In this document: positions 22,801-32,608 of the stretch, piece by piece | Layout of the letters: every line of letters begins with the position of its first letter | Position numbering within the stretch: the first letter of the stretch is position 1 | Assembly: GCA_016802295.1 (NCBI GenBank) | Contig: JAESIW010000020.1 | Location: 4,550,971 to 4,614,970 of the forward strand | Direction of reading: 5' to 3' | Length of the DNA: 64,000 nt | Source of the DNA: Brachionus rotundiformis | Lineage: Eukaryota > Rotifera > Eurotatoria > Ploima > Brachionidae | Made by a program: the position numbers and the translations under genes | The notes under the pieces: generated by a model | Database searches by the model: none | What the model saw: only the letters and a program-made list of their open reading frames with translations | What the model was told of the DNA's origin: nothing

Positions 22801-23217
22801 CCATGTTCGACTTTACAGTGTTTAAATAATGGAACTTGCATTCCAACTGGCAATAACTTATTTCATTGTATTTGTTCAAATATAACTTTTGGTACGCGAT
22901 GTGAAAACATTGTAAATGTGTGCATAAATCAAACATGTTCAAATAATGGAATTTGTCAGGCCATTGACCATAAACCAAAATGCAAATGCTTTAAAACATT
23001 TTATGGCGATAATTGTGAATTTGAAACAGCACAGCAAATTTTGATAAAAAGGGTCCGAATAGTCAGTTTAATCATATCAATTTCAGTCATTATATTATTT
23101 GCTTTAATAATCATAAGCATTGATTTGTCTAATTTATTTATATCAAATAAGACAGTTTATAACAAAATCAAAAACAGGAAGCTAAATTTACGACCTGTTT
23201 TAGTTAACAGAAAATAG
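19873..23217 (+). CDS. Single-pass membrane protein with SUEL-type lectin and three EGF domains, 666 aa
   Basis: Five exons: 19873-19915, 19966-20313, 20362-20520, 21708-21853 and 21913-23217. Phases match and the total closes at 667 codons. A signal peptide (MKIRLILVLIFVRQTYG) precedes a domain with the cysteine and Tyr pattern of D-galactoside/L-rhamnose-binding SUEL lectins (about 35-125; ends IIIYYTC). A long Asn/Ser/Thr-rich stalk with many NxS/T sites follows, then three EGF domains (about 490-605, the first CSNHGNC...CKCLPSFTGKTC), a transmembrane helix near 615-640 (IVSLIISISVIILFALIIIS) and a short basic tail. This is a cell-surface adhesion or receptor-like protein. Intron 3 (20521-21707) is about twenty times longer than the others and contains an inverted-repeat element. 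Confidence 0.8.
20731..20993. repeat. Inverted-repeat element inside intron 3 of the lectin-EGF gene
   Basis: The left arm (CACACATTCAATTCCTGATA..., through GTTAAGTTTAAAA) is mirrored by the right arm ending GAGGAATTGAATGTGTGGTG. Arms are about 75 bp with scattered mismatches and flank a spacer of about 100 bp. Motifs AAGCACACAACTTGAAAAA and AATTGAATGTGTG recur in opposite orientation. It looks like a MITE and explains the unusual length of this intron. Confidence 0.7.
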
Positions 23218-23659
23218 AATAATATATTTTTTTGTCTGTTAATTAAATTTAAATAAAAATTATTTAAATAATAAAAAGTTAACAGGGAAGATTTAAAAAG
23301 TTACTATTCTCAGAAACTTGATATGATTTAATGTTTTTTTAAAATTCGATACTTTTTTATTTTTATTTAAAAAACTTTTTCTTTAACTTTTTTGTCAATT
23401 TATTTTAGATTTAAATAAGAAATGCTTAATTTTTTTTGTTTCAATTTACAATAGAAAAACATTTTCTAAATTCAATTATTTTTTACTTATTAATTCCTAT
23501 TTGGTTAAATTTTTAAATTGAAACCAAAGTTTGATATTTTGATTTATCAAATATTTCAAATAATTAAAATTATAAACATTTCATATTTATATAGGGAGCT
23601 AGATACGAAAGGAAAATTAATAAAATAAAAAATTATAATCTTTTAACTAATTTTAAAAC
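23218..23659. other. Convergent 3' intergenic region
   Basis: Lies between the 3' ends of two convergent genes. AATAAA signals occur for both strands. Nothing else is visible. Confidence 0.5.
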
Positions 23660-26065
23660 TTATTGTAATATAAAATCCTCTAAGAGTTTATAAAATTTAT
23701 CAAAATCTTCTACAGTTAATATAAACTCAGATTCTTTGTTTTCCAAATTGTCAAGTTTTTCTTTTATCTCAATAGAATAAAGTTTTGGATTATAAAAAAA
23801 TTCAACTAATTGTTTGCCATCAAAATTTTTAAAAAAATCTATAACATCTCGACTCATATTGTTTTCACTGAGCCAGTCTTCGACAATTTTGCAGGTCCAT
23901 GTTCTCGTTTCATCTAATCTGTCTTTTAATTTTTGCTTTTTAATTTCTTCCATTAAATTCTTAGCTTGTTCTTGATATTTTTCTGATTTAGATTTGATAC
24001 CAATTCTATTGAACAAGTCCACTAAACAATTCACCACACTCAGTTGCATTTCTTTATCAGGGTGCTTAGAATATGAATTTTTATGAAGGCCATTGAACAA
24101 ATGTATTAAAGCTTCATTTAATTTTCCATTTTCTATCAGATATATGCCTTTCAGATAGGATACTTTAAAGGCATGAAGAGAGTTTTGTTTGGTCAAATGA
24201 ATATTTTGATTCAATATTTCCCATACTTTATTTAAGTCTTTCATAGCGATTAGCACTTCAACTAGATTAATTAATGTCTCAGTAATTGCTGGATCTTTAT
24301 GGTCAACTAACTGAGATCTAAAATGATAGGCTTTTTGAAAGAAATTTCTTGCTTCTTTGTAAATTTTCATTTTAAAATGGCACATTCCAAGGCAATCCAT
24401 TGAATCGACTGTTTTAATTGAGCGATTTCCGAACAATTTAACTCTCATTTGATATGCTCTCTTATGGTATAAAAAAGCCTTCTTTAAATTATCTATTTTT
24501 AGATAGCAAATTCCGATCAAGTATATAGTGTCTGCCGTCTCGGCATCAATCTTATTCCCGAACAGTTTTAACCGAATATTTAATGAATCTTTAAAATAAT
24601 ACAAGGCCAAAAAATAGTTATGCATTTTAAGATAACAATTAGCAATATTGAAAATATTTTTTGCTTTCTCTAAAGAATCGGTAGTGTAGATTTCAGATAT
24701 ATATTCTTTTATTTCGTCATTTATTTCAAGTGCTTCACCATAAAGGCCATTTTCAAAATAAACTGTGACTAAAAAATTTCCGGTATTTATCAACTCAGAT
24801 ATGCTACTTTTAAAAAATTTTTTCATTTTATAATAAATAAATAAATATTTAATTAAATTTTCTCGATTATCGATTTTGTGATGGCTTAATTGAACATATT
24901 TTTCTAAAAGTTGAATTAACATTTTGGCAAAATCGTGCTCAAAAACACTTATGTCTTTAAAATCAAAAGTATCTAAGAATATTTCCAATGAGGAAAAATA
25001 AATATCCGATTTGAACAGCTTTCTTGAGTCCCTTTTTTGAATGAGTGGTAGCGATTGATACAAACTTTTGCCAATTTTTATCTTTAGAAACAATTCATCG
25101 TCAGAACTTTCATTTACCAATATAAAGGATTTTAAATCGTTTAAAAAAAACTCGTCCATTCTTAAAAAAAAGCATCTATTTTGAAAATATATTTCCAATA
25201 TTCCCATTTTTGTCAGAATATCTAAGGGAATTTTTATTTTAGCTGAAGATAATTTGAATATTTGTATTATTAAGTCTTGAGGAACACACTCATGGTCAAC
25301 ATATGTAAATACTTTACAAATTTCAAAAGCAATTCGATTTAAATTGTTCAAAAATTCAAATAAAAAATGCAAATTAAATTCCGAATCTTGCTTAAAAAGT
25401 TGATAAAATGGAGTTAAGTGGTTATATTTAATAAACTTGACAAGTAGTGGAAGAAGATAAGGCTGTACGCTATATGTTGGTATCAAACGAATTAATTGAT
25501 TGTGGTCCAAACATTTGGTTTCTTGAAAGTACGAAAAATATAATCCTACATCTTCTAATGTAAAATCAATTTTAAAATTTAAATATTTAACTTTAAATTT
25601 TGGTAATTTAAAAAACGCCGAATTTGAAATAAATATTATTTTAATAAATGACAGATTCATTTTAGATAAATATTTTTCGATTAAATTTGGATCGTTTGAA
25701 TCATAGAATACATACAAGTTATTTAGCTTAGAACTTGAATTTTTCAATTTTTGCTTCGCTGAATTTTCAAAATTAAAATTTCTTAGCTCATTTGACAATT
25801 TTTCATCTGATTTTGCTGAAATCCATTTAATATTAAATTTAGTTTTAATAATATGACAATACTCAATTAAAAAAGTTTTTTTTCCAACTCCAGATTGTTC
25901 ACTAATGCTTTCATGGTTGCATATGACCAAAATTTTTTCACTATCATCATTGATAAATTTATGTATTTGATCGAATATAAATTTGTTGGTAACCGAACCA
26001 ATTAGAGGAACTTTTCTTGGCGGAATGAAAGCATTTTGTATGTTATTATTAGGCGAGTTGAGCAT
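23660..26065 (-). CDS. STAND/NB-ARC-like NTPase with TPR repeats and C-terminal SAM domain, 801 aa
   Basis: A single long frame, ATG 26065-26063 to TAA 23660. Residues 45-160 resemble a STAND P-loop module: hydrophobic strand ILVICN, degenerate Walker A SGVGKKT (near 58-64), Walker B-like NNLYVFYDSND and a sensor-like strand KIIFISN. A helical arm follows. From about 420 to 660 there are kinesin-light-chain-like TPRs (ETADTIYLIGICYLKIDNLK, TVDSMDCLGMCHFKMKIYKE, ALIHLFNGL). Near 715-770 a SAM-like domain appears (VEDWLSENNMSRDV...FDGKQLVEFF). STAND proteins are signal-transduction switches, including NLR-type innate immune and death receptors. The first glycine of the P-loop is replaced, so ATP binding may be altered. 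Neither orthologue nor ligand is known. Confidence 0.75.
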   Translation of the reverse strand: MLNSPNNNIQNAFIPPRKVPLIGSVTNKFIFDQIHKFINDDSEKILVICNHESISEQSGVGKKTFLIEYCHIIKTKFNIKWISAKSDEKLSNELRNFNFENSAKQKLKNSSSKLNNLYVFYDSNDPNLIEKYLSKMNLSFIKIIFISNSAFFKLPKFKVKYLNFKIDFTLEDVGLYFSYFQETKCLDHNQLIRLIPTYSVQPYLLPLLVKFIKYNHLTPFYQLFKQDSEFNLHFLFEFLNNLNRIAFEICKVFTYVDHECVPQDLIIQIFKLSSAKIKIPLDILTKMGILEIYFQNRCFFLRMDEFFLNDLKSFILVNESSDDELFLKIKIGKSLYQSLPLIQKRDSRKLFKSDIYFSSLEIFLDTFDFKDISVFEHDFAKMLIQLLEKYVQLSHHKIDNRENLIKYLFIYYKMKKFFKSSISELINTGNFLVTVYFENGLYGEALEINDEIKEYISEIYTTDSLEKAKNIFNIANCYLKMHNYFLALYYFKDSLNIRLKLFGNKIDAETADTIYLIGICYLKIDNLKKAFLYHKRAYQMRVKLFGNRSIKTVDSMDCLGMCHFKMKIYKEARNFFQKAYHFRSQLVDHKDPAITETLINLVEVLIAMKDLNKVWEILNQNIHLTKQNSLHAFKVSYLKGIYLIENGKLNEALIHLFNGLHKNSYSKHPDKEMQLSVVNCLVDLFNRIGIKSKSEKYQEQAKNLMEEIKKQKLKDRLDETRTWTCKIVEDWLSENNMSRDVIDFFKNFDGKQLVEFFYNPKLYSIEIKEKLDNLENKESEFILTVEDFDKFYKLLEDFILQ

Positions 26066-27753
26066 AGTAAGTGTTTTTCCTTTCTAACATAATAAAACAC
26101 AAAAACTTATAACTACATATATCAACTTATCTTAGACATATTTTAAAATTTTCATTATCTTATTTAAGATTTAATGTCTAATATTGCCATAGTCACCGTT
26201 ATTCAAAATTTATTTTAATTCATTTTTTTTTAAATTAGTAATTAGAATTATAAAATTTAAAGAAATATCAAATACTAAGAGATTAAGAAATTAAATTGTT
26301 TTGTTATTGGCTTTAATTTTTTAAATAAAGAAACTGATTAAGAAGATTTCGATAAAAACTACTTGTTGATAAAAATTTAATTTTATTTTGGAAAAAATGT
26401 AAATTTCAAAATTTAAAATTAGTTATTAGATTAAGATTTAAATTCAAATAACTTTATTTAACAATTTTATTTATAAAAAATTTGTCTATTCATTTGAATT
26501 TGATAATATGTCCTAATATTCATCAAAAACCTTTTTAAAATTAGTTATAAAATATTAATGATTTAAAAAAAAAGCTCAATAATTGATACACAATCTTTTC
26601 TTAATTTATTTCCAAAAAAAAACAAAATAATTAATAAAATCTTTTATTTGTTCTTTTAACGAACTTTTATATAATGTTTTGAAAAAAAAATTTAAATTAA
26701 TATTTCTTTATAATTAATTCTAAATAAAGTCAACGAAAAATAATTCCATATTCTAGAAATGCTTGTAGCAAAAAATCCAAAATTTTTGTTTGATTTCTTA
26801 AAAATATACTGATAGCCGTTTTTTAAAAAAAATATTTCTCTCTAAAGAAAACAAAACAATAATTATTCTCCAATTTAAATACCCTCTTACAGAAAAATTC
26901 TACTGGAATAATGATAAATGATTTATCACTAAAAGTAAAAAATAACCCTTTTGCCAGTATCTAAATTAAGTAAATCAATAGACCATTTGTATTTATCTTA
27001 ATATTTAAAAACACAGTGATTTTTTTTTAATGGAGCCAAACGTTTAACATGGTCTTAAAAAGTTAGCTAACTATAAACTTAAATAAAATTAACTTGAAAA
27101 CAAAAATTTGAGACAATAACTACCGTAAATTCTCGAAACTTAGTACATGTAACTAAATCGGATTTTTTAAGTTGTTACATGTAACAAGTACCATCTCGCC
27201 CATGTTATAACTTACTTAATTTTATTAAAAATCCGATTTAGTTACATGTACTAAGTTTCGAGAATTTACAGTAATCAATTGTTCTTTATCTTATTTTTTA
27301 AAAATCAAAAATAGGCTGAAAAATTAAGTATGATAGAAAAAATAAAAGGAATAGTGAATCCCAAGGCAATCATTTATCTAACTTTGGTCAAATTCATACT
27401 TTTTAGATATCTTCTGGTTATTGGGAAACCAGGTCATTCCAAAAGATATTCTCTAACTTTTTTTCAAGTCTATAAGTAATAGAATCAGCTAAGATGTACT
27501 CTTTTGGATTTTTCCATCGGTCTGTAAATCTTTTTTTATTGAATGGTCAATTAAAATGCTTAGTCTATTTGAGCTATCATTAATTAAATTTGTATGTATG
27601 ATTTAAACAAAATTTAGATCATTTTGTCTTTAAGCTGTTTGAATATTAATTGAATGAAAAGAAAATTAAATCTAATTCTGGGACGACTCTAGTTAAAACA
27701 AAATAATAGTAGATATTATGATGCGTACAGTTTTTTATTAGTTTTCTCTTAAA
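26066..27753. other. Intergenic gap with a MITE
   Basis: AT-rich; the only structured sequence is the inverted-repeat element 27121-27273. Confidence 0.5.
27121..27273. mobile_element. 153-bp MITE with 47-bp terminal inverted repeats (TACCGTA family)
   Basis: TACCGTAAATTCTCGAAACT begins the left arm. The right arm, read on the minus strand, begins TACTGTAAATTCTCGAAACT and stays identical for about 47 bp (one mismatch), through TTAGTACATGTAACTAAATC. If the outer TA is a target-site duplication, the element is CCGTAAA...TTTACAG, consistent with a Tc1/mariner-derived MITE. Related ends occur at 45998 and 46511. Confidence 0.85.
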
Positions 27754-28128
27754 TCATATTTGTATAATAGGATCTAAACAATATAATAAAAATCCAAATC
27801 TTCTTACTAAATTGACCATGTTTGATGCATCGATTTTACAAAATACCCTCGAAAATCCAGCTATTCGATTGCATTTTTTTCTCAGACATGCTTCGAATCG
27901 ATCATCACATTTAGACTGGGTAAGCTGACAGTCATCGTAGCATATATCATGTTCAGCGCAGCATTCGATCAATGAACCCTCTCCAAGACTGACCAATTGT
28001 TGATCAATAGTAAATCTACCAGGTCCACAGCCAAGAACTTTTCCAGATGTTGTATTAAATACAAAAGCAAAAGATTTTTTATATTTAAGATAAAGATAGA
28101 ATAAAATACAAAAAACAATAGTTCTCAT
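27754..28128 (-). CDS. Secreted phospholipase A2, group XII-like, 124 aa
   Basis: Single exon, ATG 28128 to TAA 27754. The N-terminal hydrophobic stretch (MRTIVFCILFYLYL) is a signal peptide. The active-site motif CCAEHDICYDDC places the catalytic His at 60 and its partner Asp at 61. Downstream spacing CDDRFEACLRKKC matches group XII enzymes better than the classical pancreatic or venom groups. The upstream GCGPG segment lies where the calcium loop is expected. sPLA2 enzymes hydrolyse the sn-2 ester of phospholipids. In some group XII members catalysis is weak or lost; here both His and Asp are kept. Confidence 0.85.
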   Translation of the reverse strand: MRTIVFCILFYLYLKYKKSFAFVFNTTSGKVLGCGPGRFTIDQQLVSLGEGSLIECCAEHDICYDDCQLTQSKCDDRFEACLRKKCNRIAGFSRVFCKIDASNMVNLVRRFGFLLYCLDPIIQI

Positions 28129-28964
28129 TTTTAATTTTGTCTTAAAACTATGACAAAATGGGCCTTTTTAATAAAAAATCATAGCTATAATGAGACAAAC
28201 TTTTATTTAACAAGTTGACATTTCAATACAAGAAAATTAAATTTTGATTTAATTTCATTCAAATAAGATTTTCAAAGTTCGTGGATTAAAACTTTGACAT
28301 TAAAGTTTTATCAATGTTTGACTTTTAATTTTATCAAATAATGCTTCAATTCTAAATTTTACTAGTTTTTCGAATTAATTGTTTGTATTTTTTAAATATT
28401 TTTTTTCAAAAATTTCAAAATAAATGAAAAATTTATTACATCACAAATGTCTAGAAAAAATTTGATGATTCAGGACCTAGATTAGGAATTTCTTAATGCT
28501 TGAATATAGCCTTTGGAAAAGGAACGTCTACTAATTTAAGATGCTTATCTAGGATGAAAAATCCAGAATTTCTTTAAAAAAATTTAACAAAAAAATTAAC
28601 TTCGAAATAAATTAATCTATTAAAAATTTCTATAACAAAAAAAGCATTTTTTAAAGATTGATATACTTCATAATCTGTGTCCTAATGAATTATTAGTGCA
28701 TTAAAACCTTGATGAGTCTTATTTTAACAGAATTATTTAAAACTTATTAAAATAAAATTGTACCTTTGGAAAAATATTTCTTTTGTTCAAAAAACAACTA
28801 AAAACACACCTGAAGCGATTCTATACTTCAAAAAAAGAATCGCTAATCTTTTTATTCTATTGTTTTAAATTAACAAGGGTTCTTATTTGATTTCTTAAAC
28901 AGTTTTTCCTGATATAAAACAATCAAAAATTACATTAAATTTTTAATTTAAAAAAAAAACAACT
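28129..28964. other. Divergent intergenic region
   Basis: Between the leftward phospholipase gene and the rightward P450 gene. AT-rich; no distinct element can be supported. Confidence 0.45.
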
Positions 28965-31025
28965 ATGATCGGAGAATTTCTTAAACTTATTTTATTTATA
29001 CCGGCAATTTTTTTCGCATACAAAACTTACAAGATCTATGCCATTAGGAAAAAGTATAGTCATATTCCGGGTCCCAAAACAAAAGGTGTCATTGGCTTTT
29101 ATCTTGGAAATCTAAGTGAAGCCTTGAAGTACATAAAAGGAGGCAAACTTTTAGCTGACATGATGCTTGACATGTAAAATTTAATTAAAAATTTAAGTTA
29201 CTTAAAATCAAATTGGTAGGTGCTATGAGTACGGAACAGTGTTCAAATTTCAGATTGTAGATAAAATTGTGGTGTTTACAATTGATCCAAAAGCTGTAAA
29301 AGAGGTCTTGATAGATGAAAATTTTCCAAAAGTCCCTGAAATTTACAAGCAAGTCGGATTTCCTTATAATGAGAGGTCAGCTAAATTTTACAAGAATGAT
29401 TTTGCATTCTTTACTAAAAATTGATAATAGATATTTAGGAAATGGACTATTGTCAGACACAGATTTCAGCAGCTGGCATAAAAGACGAGTCCTCTTCAAT
29501 CATGGCTTTCAAAGAAAGTAAATAAAATTTATCATTGTTCATTTGATATTTAAATGTGTTTAAGCATTCTTTTGAACTCGATTAATGAACTAAATTCAGA
29601 ATTTGATATGCTTATGGTGAGATTGAGGTCTTTGGCTGATGGTAAAACCAGAATAAATTTGCTCAAAGAAATTAGTCATGCCGCTTTAGACATTATAGCA
29701 AATGTATTTATTAGATAAAAAATGATAAAAGTTTACATTTAAATTATTTTTAAGATTGCATTTTCAATGAATGTTGATACTATTAATGATCCTAATAATG
29801 AATTGAATCATTATGTCTATGAAAGTCTTAAGGGATTTTATAGACAGACATTTGAGCCATTTTTAATTGTAAGCTAAAATTAATTTTTAAGAATAAATCT
29901 ACATTAAAAGAAAATAGTTTAATCCAGGTGAATGGAAATGGTTGAGAGATTATAAACAAATAATTCGAAATCTCAGAAACATTGGGAAAAAGCATATAAT
30001 GAAGCGTTTTATGTACTTACAAAATGATAATTACGTACCTGATGATATATTAACTAATCTGCTCAAAAATCATGGCAAGATTATTTAAAAATTGATTAAA
30101 AAAATTAATAATTGTTTATTGAAAAGTTGATGAAAAATTTAATGTCGACAATATGATAGATGATTTTTTAACATTTTTTGTGGCTGGTAATTAAAAGAGA
30201 GTTCTGATTAAAATTTTTAATTTTTTCCTTAGGTCAAGAAACATCTGCTAATACTTTAGCTTTTTGTTTGCTTGAAATTGGACGGAATCCTGATGTTTTT
30301 GAAAAGTAATATGCAAACTTAATGAGAAAATAAGTTAATAGATTTCCAGGCTTAAGAATGAGATTGATACTGTCTTGGGATCAAAAGCTTTTATCGATAA
30401 TGAAGACTTAACTAAGCTAACCTATACTAATTGCGTTTACAAAGAAACTTTACGCATGTGGCCACCGATTCCGGAAATAGCACGAATTTCCACTAAAGAT
30501 TTAACCTTAAATGGCTATCATATACCAGCAAATAGTTGGATTGAGGTATTATTTTCCTCATTTAAATAATATTTTTTTAATCAATTAATTATCAAAAGGT
30601 TTCGACTTATGTCAGTGGCAGATTCGAAGAATATTTTGAAAATCCACATGTGTTTAAACCGGAACGATTCTTATACGATTCAACTAATAAAAAGTTTTAG
30701 ATTTAAATTTTATTTTGTCAAATTAATTGAAATAAAATTTTATTTAAGGATCAATAATTACACGTATTTCCCATTTAGCTTAGGAGCCAGAAATTGTATC
30801 GGACAAAATTTGGCAAAAGTATAAAACAAAATTTTGAAAATGACCTAATAATTATTTTTAAATCGATATTTTTTTAAATAGCTTGTAGGCAAAATATTGA
30901 TAGCAAAATTTGTTCAAAATTTTGAAATAATTCTTGATCCAGCTCAAAATTTTGGCATCATCCAAGAAGCAACCCTTCGTCCTGCTGATGGAACTCAATG
31001 CTTTCTTCTGCCGAGAAAGAACTAA
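28965..31025 (+). CDS. Cytochrome P450, CYP46A1-like (cholesterol 24-hydroxylase family), 499 aa
   Basis: Twelve exons: 28965-29173, 29220-29375, 29431-29517, 29565-29703, 29755-29868, 29918-30074, 30127-30186, 30233-30305, 30350-30545, 30599-30693, 30749-30818 and 30882-31025. Phases match and the sum is exactly 500 codons, the length of human CYP46A1. Features: N-terminal membrane anchor, Pro-rich hinge IPGP, C-helix WHKRR, I-helix FFVAGQETSA (acid-alcohol pair ET kept), ExxR as KETLR, FKPERF, and the haem-binding loop FSLGARNCIG with the thiolate Cys near 445. Overall similarity is greatest to CYP46A1, a microsomal sterol 24-hydroxylase. The substrate here is inferred, since rotifers and other invertebrates may use dietary sterols. 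Intron 6 (30075-30126) has a GC donor. Confidence 0.9.
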
Positions 31026-31555
31026 CTTTTTTAAATTTTATTTGAATTTTTTTATTAGGTTTACAAAAACATTTAGTTTATTTTTTAATTAATATATTTT
31101 TTATTGAATATTGAAAAAATTCTAAATAATTAATAAAGTATTTATTCTCATAGACAATAAATAAATTTTTTATTTGCCATTAAAATAAACCAATGTCAAT
31201 CGTTAATTATTAATATGTTGTTTGGTTGTTTTATCTAAACAATTCACAGGGGCTTAGTTATATAGCCGAATAATAGCATTTTATATTTATTAATTCTATT
31301 TACCTGATTAAAATAATTTAGATAGTTAATTTTTAGTAATTGATTATTTTTAATTATTGGTTTTTAATTTGAATTAATCAATAACATGGAAGAAAATAAT
31401 TAATAACGCAAAAATATAATCAGAAAGAATGTAATTATAAAAATATAGCGTCACAATAAATTCTTAATTTTAAATTTGTTTTTAATTAGTCGATGTTTTT
31501 TTGATCTATTAAAAAATAAAAAATTTAATTTGTTTAAAATTTATTTAAATCATAA
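31026..31555. other. Convergent intergenic region
   Basis: 3' ends of the P450 and 7TM genes face each other. AATAAA signals near 31130-31200; nothing else. Confidence 0.5.
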
Positions 31556-32608
31556 TCAACTGAATATTTTAAGGAAATTTTTCAAGAAAATTCTATTAAA
31601 TAAAAAATAAGACATGATTTCAAGTAGATTGGTTAATTGTAGATAAACAGATGATACTATTTCTAGTGTGACAACTAGAGAAAAATCTTTCAAATTAAAT
31701 TTTGAATTAAAAAATGTAATCGATATTAAAATAATATTAATTAGATATATTAAGCACATAAAAAGACTCATTCTGGTCAAATTCCATTCCGATCTGTCCA
31801 ATTTGTACGAATTTTCATTGCTTTCATTTAAACTTTCTTGATTATTTGAGTTGATTGAGTTCAGCTTCGCCGAGTCGAGTAGCGATTTTTGAGTTCTAAG
31901 TAGTTTTTCCCGATTTTTAGCATATATAAATGAATTGTACAAAAGCAAAAAATTTATACTAACAAAAATTGTAATTAAAATAAAATATCTAATCACTGGG
32001 ATAAGATTCTTAAAAAATTGTCCAGTAGGACTTTTGTAAAAGTCGCTTTCTGTTACAAAATATCTTCCTTGTTTTAAATCAATTTTTGCCATTTTTAAAT
32101 AAGGCAAATTTACTACTAAACTAAATATAATTATTAAAAAACATATTGATCGAAATGACAGTAATCTGAAAATATCTTTGTTCTTGAAGATAATTAAAAA
32201 TCTGTTAAAACACATGACAATGTTTGCCAAAATACTAATCATTTCTGCCACCGTGCCACCATAAATCACAACATAAGCATAGTAAAAATTCGACAAAAAG
32301 CCGTAGCTCATGCATACACTTCTACAGTAAAAAATTGGTAAAAAAATATAGATGAACGAAAAGACCGCTTGGCTGACTGAATTGAGCAGCAAAGTTTTAT
32401 TAATACTTCTGTATGATAGCATCAGAATTTTGTTCATCGAACTTTTAACTGGCTTTAAATAAACAAATATGCAGACCAGTCTTAAAATAAAGCCCACCAA
32501 GGACATCATTGGTGTCAAAAATTCTTGAACAAGCTTTAGGATGTACTTGCTATTGGTGTTCAGATCTACCTCTGTATCATAAAATTCGGTAAAAAGCGAA
32601 TCGTTCAT
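31556..32608 (-). CDS. Seven-transmembrane G-protein-coupled receptor, divergent rhodopsin-like, 350 aa
   Basis: Single exon, ATG 32608 to TGA 31556. A short N-terminus with one NxS site precedes seven hydrophobic segments. TM1 is near 28-50 (FLTPMMSLVGFILRLVCIFV), TM2 includes LLLNSVSQAVFSFIYIFLP, TM3 ends with CFNRFLII where rhodopsin-like receptors have (D/E)RY, TM5 is RYFILITIFVSINFLLLY, and TM6/TM7 lie after a Ser/Asn-rich third loop. Two cysteines before TM3 could form the conserved disulfide with an extracellular loop. Ligand unknown. Such intronless divergent receptors often belong to lineage-specific expansions. Confidence 0.8.
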   Translation of the reverse strand: MNDSLFTEFYDTEVDLNTNSKYILKLVQEFLTPMMSLVGFILRLVCIFVYLKPVKSSMNKILMLSYRSINKTLLLNSVSQAVFSFIYIFLPIFYCRSVCMSYGFLSNFYYAYVVIYGGTVAEMISILANIVMCFNRFLIIFKNKDIFRLLSFRSICFLIIIFSLVVNLPYLKMAKIDLKQGRYFVTESDFYKSPTGQFFKNLIPVIRYFILITIFVSINFLLLYNSFIYAKNREKLLRTQKSLLDSAKLNSINSNNQESLNESNENSYKLDRSEWNLTRMSLFMCLIYLINIILISITFFNSKFNLKDFSLVVTLEIVSSVYLQLTNLLEIMSYFLFNRIFLKNFLKIFS

